From Anaspis maculata (Eukaryota; Arthropoda; Insecta; Coleoptera; Scraptiidae), in assembly GCA_949128115.1 (NCBI GenBank), contig OX421964.1:45920601-45984600 (forward strand): a stretch of DNA of 64,000 nucleotides, written 5' to 3'. Within the stretch, counting starts at the first letter, position 1; every line of letters starts with the position of its first letter. Positions 46,660-57,917 of the stretch are shown here, piece after piece. The notes below the pieces were generated by a model. It did not search any database and had not been told where the DNA came from. It saw nothing but the letters and a program-made list of their open reading frames with translations. A program made the position numbers and the translations under genes.

Positions 46660-46972
46660 GTCCATTATAAATAGGACCCTCCTAGGAGTGGTGCTCTAGT
46701 CAAGAGCCCAATTTTTAGAATTTGCAATATGTACAATGTCTGTTGTATCGACTGTGATATGTTTTATGATTGTTTTAATGTGTTACAGACTTGCATTCTA
46801 CATTTTTATAGTTTTGATTCTTGACCTGTACTTACCTGCTTATTTATATATAAGCAGTGTGTCTGTGTTTGAACCTTGTTTTTGCGTGTTCTTTTCCTGT
46901 ATTTTGGTGTACAGCCTGTTGGAAAATAAACTTATTTATTTATTTATTCATTTATTCATTTATTTATAAATC
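46660..46972 (+). mobile_element. Probable LINE 3' end with (TTTA)n tail
   Basis: T-rich, untranslated-looking sequence ends in GGAAAATAAACTTATTTATT (46920 onward) and a TTTA/TTCA tandem tail to 46968. The AATAAA just before a tandem tail suggests a LINE 3' terminus. No protein motif remains. Confidence 0.4.
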
Positions 46973-47097
46973 TGGCAGCTTTACAACAAGGAAACGTCAT
47001 TTGAACGACGCTGTTGCTACCTTGTTAAATGTCTTTTTTGACAGAATGGTGGTTAAATCGAAATTATTTGTTTGGTACATTCTGCAAATAAACAATA

Positions 47098-47282
47098 ATG
47101 TCATCAAAAACATGCATTTTCAAGGGATATCCCAACACCCCTTCAAGTGCCCCACAAAAAATTGTCATCAGCGTACCCAAGTCTCAACATCTGAGAAACA
47201 AGTGCCATACAGCTACCAGCGACAAAAGCGCAGCCCCATGGGGCGGCGGATATTTTTGCTGTGAAGATCATTTAAATGTAGG
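47098..47282 (+). pseudogene. THAP-like zinc-finger remnant
   Basis: MSSKTCIFKGYPNT ... PQKIVISVPKSQHLRNK ... GGGYFCCEDHLNV follows the layout of an insect THAP domain (C.F.GC.N......F..VPK...R..W ... CCEDHF). The second Cys is Tyr (GYPN), the usual Trp is Cys (NKC), and the final Phe is Leu, so zinc binding and DNA contact are probably lost. GTAGGT directly after HLN could be an old splice donor. Confidence 0.6.
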
Positions 47283-48054
47283 TAGAATCGTTGAACTTTG
47301 TGACCCCTTACCTGCAACAGTTTGTTTTTTCACAGCTGGAATCCACTGCCCCAAACTAGAAGTAGTAGTATGTATAGGTAAGGTTGTGGGCTCGGTTGTT
47401 GGCTTGAAAACCATTCAAGGAAAATATGTAGTACCCCCCTTCAGAAATTGAGCTGAAAAAGAAGCCTCAGCTACCTCCTTTTACAAAGAAAAAGAAATAT
47501 GAGCTCACTACTTCACTATGGCAGCAGATCGTGGAGGTATGCGAAGAAAATTATTCCAAGCAACACTTCGAAATGGATGTGGCAGGAAGTGAAATTATAT
47601 GCCCCCATATACGTAGGTGTTAGCTAGGATCTACAGCAGCTATCGTCACCATCAGCAACATAGCAAATCGACAGGCCGTAGAACTTATTGGTTCTTTCAA
47701 CTAAGTAGAACAACTCACCATTTCGCTTCCAAAGCGAAGATTTGGTACTCTGCCTGCAAATTAGCCACACCCAACATGTTCTGTTTTTACATTTTATTCA
47801 ACTTTATTATAACATTAAGTTGTCAACTGTATGATGATTAAAACAAATGAATCTGTTCTTCAAATACTATCCAGTTTTCAGTATTTAATTATTTATAATA
47901 TGCATTACAGTGTACGTATACTACAATTATTAACAAATCCTGAATATGTACTAAATACTCCACTAGATCCATTACGCATGGAGCAAAAAACTGTTTGAGA
48001 ACTACTCTTTTCTAATCAAAATATAATTTTTTGACTCTCATGTACCTACCTATA

Positions 48055-49060
48055 CTATTTTGTAAAACTGGCCACTTTTTCACACGTCACTTCCAATAAA
48101 AGATCACTGCAGTATTTTAAAAAGGTTTTATGTCGTAACTCCTGTATCGTTTTACAGTGTACTAGTGTCCTTAATAAACAAATGATGAAGGGAAACCTTC
48201 TAAGTGCATCGGTTTCCTTATCACTATAAAAAGTGAATAAAACTCCAACTGAATTTGTTTTCAATCCACTTTCAACTACATTATCTTTGAAATCTGAGGT
48301 TGTTGATTTAGTGGTACTTCTTTTAACTTTGAGAATTTCCTGGAGTGTTTGTCTTTTAAGGGTAGTTCTCACTTTGGCTAAAGCAGATTTTCTCCAATAG
48401 CACTCTGTGGAGGTGACTGATGGATTTTGGCTTTTGTTCAGTAGCCAATATAGGAGGGCGACGCTATGCTTACAGCCTCCTGTAACAAAGTTACACAATA
48501 AATTTCAATTAAATTCAAATTCATTGATACCAAACTACAAAACAATGATATCCTTCACTTCGTCAAACTTGAATCGTAAGAAGTTTGCTAACAAAATAAT
48601 ACCGCACCCTACCTGAACTAGCCGCACGATCTCCACAGGTACATGAGACAACCTCCTCTGTTTCTTCTTCAATGATGACTGTAACAGCATATGGAGTACT
48701 TCGGACTTTGTGCTCCGGTGTTACTTTGACTTTGGCAGTACATAACGTTTTTATCACGTTTCACCTGTACAAACCCTATTGCTTCGTCTCCATATTTTTG
48801 TTTGCTACTTCTGCAAAAAAAGGAATGATCAATTGATTGGGATCAGGTAGGTGCAGAGGCTCGCTTGCCGCTTGCTTATGAGTCACAAAGCCTTACCTGC
48901 TAGTTTTAACATTCCTTACGCCATGTGCGAAAAAATCTGCGTTTCTTCTGTAAAAATTGTCTACTATGTCTGCATTGACTTCTGGGAGATTTCTGTCGTT
49001 GGCTTCTTCGAAACCAGCTTTAATTTTTTTCCAATTTAGCACAAAAAACAACTCAATACG
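48055..49060 (-). pseudogene. SWIM zinc-finger protein gene, three exons, one frameshift
   Basis: Minus-strand exons lie at about 49060-48897 (WKKIKAGFEEANDRNLPEV ... FFAHGVRNVKTS), 48810-48613 (SSKQKYGDEAIGFVQVKRD, then after a frame change VTPEHKVRSTPYAVTVIIEE and SCTCGD) and 48479-48055. The third exon has GGCKHSVALLYWLLNKSQNP, then ECYWRKSALAKV and a TAG stop. All inner splice sites are GT/AG: AGCAG|GTAAGG, TTTTTTTGCAG|A, TTCAG|GTAGGG and TTACAG|GA. CxC...CxH across the last junction is the SWIM motif. This protein family recurs in insect genomes, often next to YqaJ-type nuclease domains, with unknown role. Exon 2 is one base too long around 48745, so it is either a pseudogene or a sequencing error. 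The start codon is not found. Confidence 0.7.
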
Positions 49061-49559
49061 TACAGCAAATATGACCGCAAACTCTCACAAGAAGAGGAAT
49101 CAGTAATGTGAGGTTAGATAAATGACAAGACATGTAAATAATGACAACGTGGCAACGCTGCTTCATGTCAACTGCGGTCTTGCTTCCATTTTATTGGTGG
49201 ATGAGTTTAGCCGCTGTTTAAAGTCGATTTAAACAGAGGGAGTGTGAAGAGCCAAATTTCATGTTCTTTTCCCTGGGCCGATTTTTTTTTTCATCTTCAC
49301 AGTATTTAGTTTTAGGTACTTGAGCATCGATTTACATAAGAAAATCGCATTTTGTGATTTTCGTATAAGACCTCATTGGAACCGCCTGGCCAATGATCAT
49401 CCATTACCGTACCAGGACGCCATTTTATTGTGCTTTTCGTCCTGTTGTTCGAAGATGGACCTCCTGGGAGTTTTTATGCAAGTCTGCTATAGTTGTTTAA
49501 CTATAGATATGACGGAGCCATTCGTGCTTTTGGAATAATGGGGTTGGTAGCCATCACTA

Positions 49560-49885
49560 TTCGGCATTTGATGATATAGGTAATTCCCTTTGCATGAGTG
49601 TTCTACAAGGCCCATCGTACGATGTAAGAAGGAGAAGCACTTTAATTTGATGGTCCAAGAACTCCTACCAAACCATCTTTCAATTTCGTGATATCACTCA
49701 AATGTGAATGATGTGACTCCATTGTGAATCTCGTGGCATTGGTCGCCATGTCCCTTTCATCCATGATTGAAAAAATAATTTCTTCAGGAGGTCAGAGAAA
49801 TCACTTTTTTCATACATACAACAAGACGCGATGTTGGCATGTTTTGTGTCTCAACCTGCTATTTGGCATTCCCAAAATCCTAATA
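49560..49885 (+). repeat. Dispersed repeat family P, copy 1
   Basis: GGTAATTCCCTTTGCATGAG ... TTGGTCGCCATGTCCCTTTC ... GAGGTCAGAGAAATCACTTT ... GGCATGTTTTGTGT. The first two blocks recur in the same order at 52150-52410, and the last two at 54819-54915. No ends or ORF could be defined. Confidence 0.7.
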
Positions 49886-50059
49886 TGAAGTCAATTTTTT
49901 TAATTCTCAATTTTTGGCTAATTTGTAGGCTAAGAAGTAGTAATTTTTCAACATTCAGTTCAACTACGTACTTTTTTTCTTGTCCAACTGGTTATTGAAG
50001 TGATCATCAGGGTTCAATAGACTCAACTATTTTCTAAACATTATGTCGAGAAAATTGAT

Positions 50060-52130
50060 TCTAAACCGCGCATAAAGAGTACACGGATCATTTTTCTTTC
50101 AGTCGGTCGAATTGCGCTATGCCCGTCAAGGAGAACGCTGAGCGTCGCCAGACTAAACTAGTAGGATAACAGCCTAATCTAAACAAATTCAAAGCTGATG
50201 ATTTATACAGTCATAGGGTTCGACATTCAATTCTGAGCCAGCACTTGGAGTTTCCTGGAATAAAACCCAGATTGTTCCAGAGGTTTACTCCTCGAATTTT
50301 TCCCACAAGCACAGTAACTCACAGTAGATACCTACTTAGCAAATATGGTATACCTACCAGCTCGAAACATTATTGCCCTGCAGGCTTATGCCATGGATGG
50401 TTCTGATTTTTTCAGAGATCGTGCAGATGACTCTTAATTGTAATCAGTGCAACCATATGAATAATTTGGTGGGTAGTAAGACGGTAGTTTCTCTTCTGCT
50501 TGAACGAGTCGATCCATCATTCGTAGAAAGATCGGGAGAATTATTTGGGTAAATTATCGCCGCACTGCGCTCTCCACTCCATCAGAAAGCGGAAGAGCCG
50601 AAACAGTATAACGCATCAGTATAATATAAAATTAATATGGTGGTATAAGTGGGTCGCGGCTGGAGAATATGAGAAGAAAAAAAATGCTGATTGTGTATAG
50701 TTTTGACATTATGGTACACTTCCTCTTCGGTTTTCGAGTCTCATTGTTTCTTGACCTTAAATCTTGCGACATCATTAACAGGAACGGAACAAAAAGCAAT
50801 AATAAAATTACGTTGCATTCGCTGCACCTACACGGACCCGGTATCGGAATTGTGTGTATGGTATAAAGTAATGTGTTGTGTTGTTCTGGTGGTGGTGCAT
50901 GCAGGCAGGCTTATATCGTGTGGTCGATGACTATCGGATGGGTGCGCGATCTCCGATTTACATACAATGGAATTGCATCGATATTTTCATACTTCCCCAA
51001 AATAAGCCTCTGTCGCTCGGCTGTCGTCTCCAAAGGTCACGAATTCAGCCGCGACCGGGGAAATCATACCGTGTTATACCGTATATCGTATATCCCGCCC
51101 GGTGCGTGACCCAAGCCGCCGGAAACGGACCTCTTCTTTTCATTGCTGCGGGTTGCGCGGTGCTACAGGTGGAGGTGATCACGGCCACCTACGCTCCTAA
51201 GCGCACTAATAATCCTATCTCAGGTTATGCTGGAGATGAATAGGTTCGGTCTTCAATGTGATATGGCAACGAGATTTATCGCGATTTTGAATTCTTCCTC
51301 TGCCTCTCTTCCACGGCAATTTGGGACTATCGTATCGTAGATGGTAGATGAATCAAAAACGCGGCAAATGTACCGACGGCAATAATTTATTGCGGCACTT
51401 TGGCCCGGCTCGATGGATTTTTCCGGCAACAATCAAGCAATGCCGAGAGATAATGAGCGCGCAAGGTGGCAACAACCGATATCCTACCAAAGACGTTTCG
51501 ATTTATTTCCATGGAGCAACTTAATAACTCATAACTGCGGAGCCAATAAATCTCGCAACGGCTATTTACTAAAAGCGCACAGTCCTAGAAAGCAAATAGC
51601 GAAATGGCGGGCAGGCAACATGCCTATAAGTCAGAATATAACCTGGCGAACATTCCTATACATATTAATGAGCGCGAGATTCAATCGATGAAGTTGTAAT
51701 CATATGCAGATATCGTCTGACACTCCACAATGTTTATATCACTTTAGGATCAAAGAACCACCATCCGCCTTTTCCCATCATCAACGGTGCGACATAAAGC
51801 GCACGCATTTGCAGTTTTGCACCATGTGCGCTCGTTTCGGCTTCTTCCTCATCTCGCTTGGTTTGTTTATGTTGATTCGACCACGACTGAGCAACTTTTT
51901 GATTCATGTTTGCTGTAACTAGCGTTCAAATAAATTATACAGCTCGCGCAGTCTAGTCGCCTGTGCTAGTGCATTGCATTTTAGTCGGGGCGTACCTATG
52001 CCAGAACACCACTGCTAATTGAAAACAGGTGTTTCATAATTCAGCACAAATTAAGGAATATCCGGAAGATGTGACAAGTCTTGTGCTGAAACAAAACATT
52101 CAGAAGCAGTTCTAGTGGGGTTGGTACAAA
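50060..52130. other. No gene recognised; repeat-poor, GC-richer
   Basis: Between about 50600 and 51980 the sequence is GC-richer and free of noticeable repeats. It has several 60-120-codon frames that show no domains and no matching splice sites. It could hold conserved noncoding host sequence. Confidence 0.4.
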
Positions 52131-52149
52131 TTAAAAAATTATACTATAC

Positions 52150-52410
52150 GGCATTCAATGATACAGAAAATTCCTTTTGCATGGGTGTTCTTCAAGGCTT
52201 ATCGAACGATATTAGAAGGGGAAGCACAAAAACTTTCCCTTTGGGGCCGCAGGGGGCCCTGTCAAGTTGATGCCCCAAAAACTCCTGCCAAACATCTTTC
52301 AACCCTTGTATCACTCAAATGGGGATGATGTGATTCCATTGTCAATCTCGATGACATTGGTCGCCATGTCCCTTTCTTCCTTTATGCTTGAAAAAATAAT
52401 TTCTGCAGTA
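52150..52410 (+). repeat. Dispersed repeat family P, copy 2
   Basis: AATTCCTTTTGCATGGGTGT, AAACTCCTGCCAAACATCTT and TTGGTCGCCATGTCCCTTTC correspond in order to the copy at 49560. An extra GGGGCCGCAGGGGGCCC is found only here. Confidence 0.7.
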
Positions 52411-52605
52411 TATTACAAGCCAAAATCCAGAAAACACGTACTGGCCCAATTGGTATTTCGATTCAATCAGGCCCTGTAAATTGAAGTGAAACCTGACTGA
52501 AATCGGATAAAAAATACAGGCAGAGAAGTTTTTAGAAAGACGATAAGGCGCGATAAGCTTTTTCCGTGAAGAAAGAACCTCCATTATGGGTCAAAATTCC
52601 ATGGG

Positions 52606-53550
52606 CCCTATTTTCGGTGCACACGTGAACTGTTCCTATAGGAACTGTTCCCTCAAAAACAGGGGAAGCGGCATTTTCGGGTACATTCACGCCCGTTCTC
52701 CTAGGAGCTACCGATAGAACAGCTCATTCCCCGCTTATGTCAATCAAAGCAAAGGACTGCCAAGAGTCTAAATTGAAAATCACTAAAAAAAGTAAAAAAA
52801 GCACATTGTTCATAGGTTGGCAACGCTGAATGCACCAAAAATACAACTAAAACAACCGCCAAATGACAGATATAGTTTTGACAATTGGAATTACAACGGC
52901 GTCCTCTCAAAAATTTCAATTTTACGTTCCAATCTCCAATTTTTCGAAAGTTTCTTCAAATAATTTGGAAAAAATGGATCCATTGAACGCGGCATTGGCG
53001 GTCCATGTAATCGCGGACTTGGAAGCGGCCAAAGAAGATGCGCGCCAACCCAGCAAACGATTTGTGGACATAGAAGTGCAGTTTGTGCAGTTTGTGCAGT
53101 ATTTTCGCGTGACAATTAAAAGACTTCAGTGTGACTTGTGAACTTCAGGCCCGGCACATCACAGAACTAGTCACGCCATTTATCCCAGTACCCGGGGAAG
53201 GAAGTCGGCTGACCGTAGCAAGTTGACAAAGATATATGGGGTTCTTGGCCATGAGTTCGGTCAGTTTTTCTTTTTGAGTTTCGGGAATCGCATCCAATCG
53301 TGGCCTCTTGAAGCTTGGGCCGGCAGATTCCATGTTAATGAATAGCAAAAGTAGATAGGTTTCGAAAAACTACAATTCGATTTCAAATATCACAGCTGAC
53401 AGCCAAGCTTCGACATTACACGGACATGTACGAGTATAGCCAAAAAAGTGGTCACGAAAATACCACTTTTAGAACCGGGGAACTGATCACTTCACCGGCG
53501 TTCCCCGGTGATCGCCGGGGAACAGATCACGTGTACCGAAAATAGGGCCC
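52606..53550. mobile_element. TIR element Q with GGGCCCTATTTTCGGT ends (945 bp)
   Basis: GGGCCCTATTTTCGGT at the left pairs with ACCGAAAATAGGGCCC at the right. Inside, the left arm has GAACTGTTCC and the right arm GGGGAACAGATC plus a CCCCGGTGATCGCCGGGG hairpin. The target duplication is either CAT or CCATG, depending on where the G/C run is cut. The family is unassigned. Confidence 0.75.
53148..53331 (-). CDS. Small ORF in element Q, possible Myb/zeste-like remnant
   Basis: The minus strand reads MESAGPSFKRPRLDAIPETQ then KEKLTELMAKNPIYLCQLAT. A basic patch followed by QK..L.ELM..NP.. is reminiscent of Myb/SANT-like DNA-binding domains. On the other strand MDPLNAALAVHVIADLEAAK (52973-53141) is an independent short frame. 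Both are too short to identify. Confidence 0.25.
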
Positions 53551-53555
53551 CATGT

Positions 53556-54815
53556 CGCAATCGGCGCCGTGTGCCCCTGGATAAGTTCCAATTGAATCGA
53601 CTGAAATTATCATACATTTCCGCAGTTTTATTAATCGATTACGTGTACATGCAGTATAGTACAAATACCGTAGAAAAATTGTAATTGTTGGAAATTGACT
53701 CACGAATCAAATGGTAGGCTAAATTTTTCGAATATCCGTCCGCTAAAAATACTTGTTGATTTTAGGCCATCGAAATTCTCTGTGTACGTGAATATCCATC
53801 CATCCAAATATCCATTGTATTCCCATTTACTCATATATACGCCAATGCATTTGGGAATCACACTTGTGATGTCGACAATAGCCTATGAATACATCTGTAA
53901 CCGCTGTAACTAAAAACTTCACTTCATCCGCTCAAACTGCCACATCAATTCGAGATCGTTCTAGACGCTCGAAACGTCAAATTTCGCATACCATTACCAT
54001 CGTTGATACGATTTGGACCAGACAAGGTCAGTCTCTGACCGTCGCTGAACGAGCCTTCCATGATCAAGTTGGCAAATTCATTGACGTGTATTGGCAAGAT
54101 ATCCGACTGCTTTTGTGGACTGGACGGTTATGAAAATCTATAGGAAATTAATTTACGTATATTTTTTTTTATCTTCATTTGGTGATATATTTCATTATAA
54201 CTACGTTTACGTCGTGTACAATTATCATTATTATCGTCGTGTGAATCATAATTATTTATCGTTGTGTCATATCTATCTGAATTTCGCGTTGTAAAAACAA
54301 AAGTTCGAACTCGCGCTTCCTGTAGCTTGATTCGTGATAACCTTTGTCAACTAAATTGGTGTCAATCTACTTCCACGGGATATATCGTGTATCATTCGCA
54401 CTTACTATAAGTTTGTCTCCGAAGATTTCATTTATCTCAAGGCGGCCGATCGCCGCTATACTTGATTTCTACTATATCTAACGAACTTGAATTAAATTGT
54501 ACATAGCTATCATATCATCTCCAATCAACTTGTGAATATTGATTTGTGATTGTTTTCTTTATCTGTGTGTGTGATCGTCCTCTATGCGAACAGCATTCAA
54601 CAAGGCAAATTTCGTTGTTAATTCTCGTGTAGGTAGTGACCTGCGACATCTTAGCGAGTTCACTAGAGTCAATTAACTATTGCATGTGGCGCCTTTAAGA
54701 ACATTTCGTGTTGTTTGAACTGTCGAGAATAGCTAAAAGGTTAACCCACCCCAATCTCCTAACGTACGGGTCACTTTGAGCCAACGAATTTTTTTGTGAG
54801 ATTCGCTGGTAATAG
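53556..54815. other. No gene recognised
   Basis: AT-rich and T-rich sequence with only short frames (for example 53885-54133, 82 codons, no domain). No terminal repeats were detected. Confidence 0.4.
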
Positions 54816-54818
54816 GGA

Positions 54819-54940
54819 GGTCAGAGAAATCACTTTTTGTTCTTTTATACATACAAGAGGACGCGAAGTTGGCATGTTTTGTGTACTTACCTGTTATTTA
54901 GCATTCCCAAAATCTTATTATGAAATACATTTTTTGCCCT
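54819..54940 (+). repeat. Dispersed repeat family P, copy 3 (partial)
   Basis: GGAGGTCAGAGAAATCACTT, ACATACAAGAGGACGCGA, GGCATGTTTTGTGTACTT and CATTCCCAAAATCTTATTAT match the end of the copy at 49560-49885. Confidence 0.7.
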
Positions 54941-54978
54941 ACAGAGAGATCCTTTGAATTTGAGCCCTTCTACATATA

Positions 54979-56166
54979 GCCCAGGCATTTTAGGGTTTGA
55001 CCCTGAAATAAATATGTCCTTTTTGAAATTTTGCAGAAATGCCCTTTGACCAATGCTGAACAACATACTAAAAGCTCCGGTCCAACAAGTGTGCGGAACA
55101 TAGTTTTTTTTGGACAAGAAAGGAGTAAGTGCCGCCTAATCAGATAAACTCTTGCTGTAGTTCAGAAGAGGATACTGTAAGTCTGAACATTGACCAACGT
55201 GTCCCTCAAGCAATGCTGATCAAGAAACTAAAAGCTCCAGGCCTTGAAATGTGAGCGCCATAATTTTTGATGAGCAAGAAGGGAGTAAGTGCCGCAACAG
55301 TGGTAACTCTGTAAAATTTGACTTCTTCAAAATTTTCAACAACCCTGGTTGGTCTGAATGCCTTTCAAGCAATGCTGATCCACATTTTAAAACAGAATTC
55401 TTTGATTTCGCTCCTCCTGACCCACCAACCGAAGAGGAGGGAAAGTATTGTGAAGGCGCTAAAAAATATTTTTCGAGAAGAACACAGAAATAGCCATTTT
55501 GAGCCTCCCTGGAACAATTAGGACCATTTCCAGATGAAAGTTTGTCTGTCTGTGTGCCTGACTGTGTTTGTGCCTGGTTGTGTGTGTGTCTGTCTGTAAT
55601 ATTCCCCGATAACAACCCAATGGTTAATCTGATCGACTTGTAATTTGGTATGCAGACACGGTTTTGCTGTCGAATAAGCCCACTAATTTTTGACTGTCAT
55701 CTGTCAAACAAAAATGTCACTATAAAAAAATAACAGAAGCTATATCTCACGGAACTTGTCATGCAATATGTCATTTGAAAGCTTTTGCAAAATTGTATTC
55801 AAAACAGTTAAGAGTACTTCTCTATCTGTCATATGTCAAATAATCAAAAATGTCCAAATTCAAAACTTTGCAATTCAATTATTCAAAATCCATTTGATGG
55901 ATTGAAACCAAATTTGGCAGGCAGCAACAGAATAAAATATTGAAATGAAGTCTGCAATAAGAGTTCTCCATCGTCTCTCAATGAGGCGCTACGAGATTTG
56001 GCGGCACTTACTCCTTTCTTGCACAAAAAAACTATGTTCCGCACACTTGTTGGACCGGAGCTTCAAGTATGTTGTTCAGCATTGGTCAAAGGCCGTTTGT
56101 GCAAAATTTCAAAAGGGACATATTTATTTCAGGGTTTGACCAAAATTTCACCTAAAATGCCTGGGC
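54979..56166. mobile_element. Family M element, copy 3 (1188 bp), TA-flanked
   Basis: GCCCAGGCATTTTAGG at the left and CCTAAAATGCCTGGGC at the right are exact inverted repeats with TA outside. This is the best-preserved copy. The terminal repeats contain CCTGAAATAAATATGTCC, and the interior carries a GTCTGTCTGTGTG tract at 55544-55600 and the block with CTGTCATCTGTCAAACA. No transposase. Confidence 0.9.
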
Positions 56167-56962
56167 TAATATGTAATTCGTCATTTAAAAAGATTTTGAC
56201 CCCCTAGAGGATGAGGAACGTGAGGGGTGCCTTCACTGTTGTAACTTGGTTCCCACACCGGCACCAACAATTCTATGTTTCAAATTTTGAGGATTTTTGG
56301 AATGAATGGTTCATTCGAATACATACTGATTCTCGTTCAATTCTTTTCCCAAATCGGATTTTGAATATAAATGAGATATGGATCACATCTGATGCATTCC
56401 TTTCACGTGCGTCAAGTCGGACTTGAAATTTCACCCCAATTGGCTGAAACAGATTGTTCTGCGCCGCTGTCATGGTATCTGACATAATCTCGGACTTGAA
56501 ATTGAGCCTTTGGAACTTCAAGTGGATGTGTGGCAAGGCAACCCTCCTTATGAGCCGAGTTGCGACTCCTTGGAGACGTGCTCTGATTCTATTAGGATGT
56601 TGATTTGAAGCCCGATTGACAGAGGTGAGACCTCGGAGAGAGCCCCTGGATGACTGCTATGACCTCGTCCAACTGAAAGTCAACTTGCTGACTTACGACT
56701 AGGGCTTACATTTGAGCCGTGTCGCTGGAAGTTGTTTGAAGGAACTTCTGCGTCGTGGAATCTGCCCACATGTGCCAGTGTCTGTCCTACAACTGAGCAC
56801 AGTTCCTGCTTCATCCTTTGAAGGGTTGTTTCGCAGATGCTTTAAGCTGTCTAAGAGTTGTGACCCCTTGGAGATGTTCTGGTTCTTTCAGATCAGATGT
56901 AGAGAGAGATCCCAAGAGATATAGATAAGACTCCAAGAGCGATTTGTAGCCTTGGGCCCTTT
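56167..56962. other. No gene recognised
   Basis: Moderate GC, no inverted or dispersed repeat noticed, and no frame with a domain. Confidence 0.35.
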
Positions 56963-56964
56963 TA

Positions 56965-57526
56965 GTCAGGTACCATATAGGTCCAAAAAACGGATCCCGT
57001 GGGCTCCTTCGTGAAGGAGGCAAGAGACCTTCCATTTCTTGTAGTCCTATATGTGGAGATACCGAAATGTTTTGGTGCCACTTTCAAAATGGCGTCGTTT
57101 CAAAATGGCGGCCATTTGTTTCCGGTGACATTTATTCGGACCTAACTTCTTTCATTCTCACCTGGTTTAAAAGTTTTTTCTTCAGAAATACGTGACTTCA
57201 TATTCTCTATCCGCTGCTTTTTTTCTTTTTCCAGTTTTTTTTTTCTGATTCCGGTCAAACAGATTCATATAAATAATAATCGATGACAACAGCGGATAGA
57301 GAATATGATGTCACGTATTTCTGAAGGAAATTTTTTCAAATCGGGTGAGAAGAAAGGAAGTTAGGTCCGAATAAATGTCACCGGAAACAAATGGCCGCCA
57401 TTTTGAAATGACGTCATTTTGAAAGTGGCACCAAAACATTTCGGTATATCTCCACAGGATATAAGAAATAAAAGGTCTCTTGCCCCCCTCACGAAGGAGC
57501 TCACGGGATACCAGATGACCCCTGAC
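56965..57526. mobile_element. Foldback element T (562 bp), TA-flanked
   Basis: GTCAGG and CCTGAC end the element with TA outside (56963-56964 and 57527-57528). The arms of about 250 bp share ATCCCGTGGGCTCCTTCGTG, GGCAAGAGACC, AATGTTTTGGTGCCACTTTC, CAAAATGGCGGCCATTTGTT and AGAAATACGTGAC. The centre is near 57245. No ORF. Confidence 0.85.
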
Positions 57527-57717
57527 TATTTGGTCGATCGCGTTGTGATCCTGGCAAACAGAGAGCCAGACCTGGAGGGTCTGACATAATTGAACCGTAT
57601 CTACGTTTATGAATCTTCAAATGGACGAGAAAAATCGGTGAATATAGAAGCATCGCTTGATATGAGAATGAGAAATCAAAAGATGAATGAGAAAGGGCGC
57701 CACTAATGTAACGACGG

Positions 57718-57908
57718 TCTCGTGGCGCAGGTGATTAAGTGGTGCCTGCGGCTATGAAGGCTCCGGGCTCGATTCCCGGTGATGTCTGGCTGTTTGTGCT
57801 GTTCAATTTGCAATTTTTCTGAATTGATCAGTTTTTATAATAAAAGGGCAAAACTCTCACGGCCAGTGCAGGCCGAGAAGGGACATTTATTTTTATTTTT
57901 ATTCATAA
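57718..57908 (+). mobile_element. tRNA-derived SINE (about 190 bp)
   Basis: The A-box-like TGGCGCAGGTGATTAAGTGG starts at 57724 and the B box GGCTCGATTCC lies at 57766-57776. A short body follows and ends in the T-rich tail TTTATTTTTATTTTTATTC. It differs from the two other SINEs in the window. Confidence 0.75.
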
Positions 57909-57917
57909 GTAAGAAAC

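Noticed and set aside
46736..46969. Hydrophobic 77-codon ORF resembling a membrane protein
   Set aside because: A T-rich 3' UTR-like stretch ending in AATAAA and a TTTA tail produces hydrophobic residues by composition.
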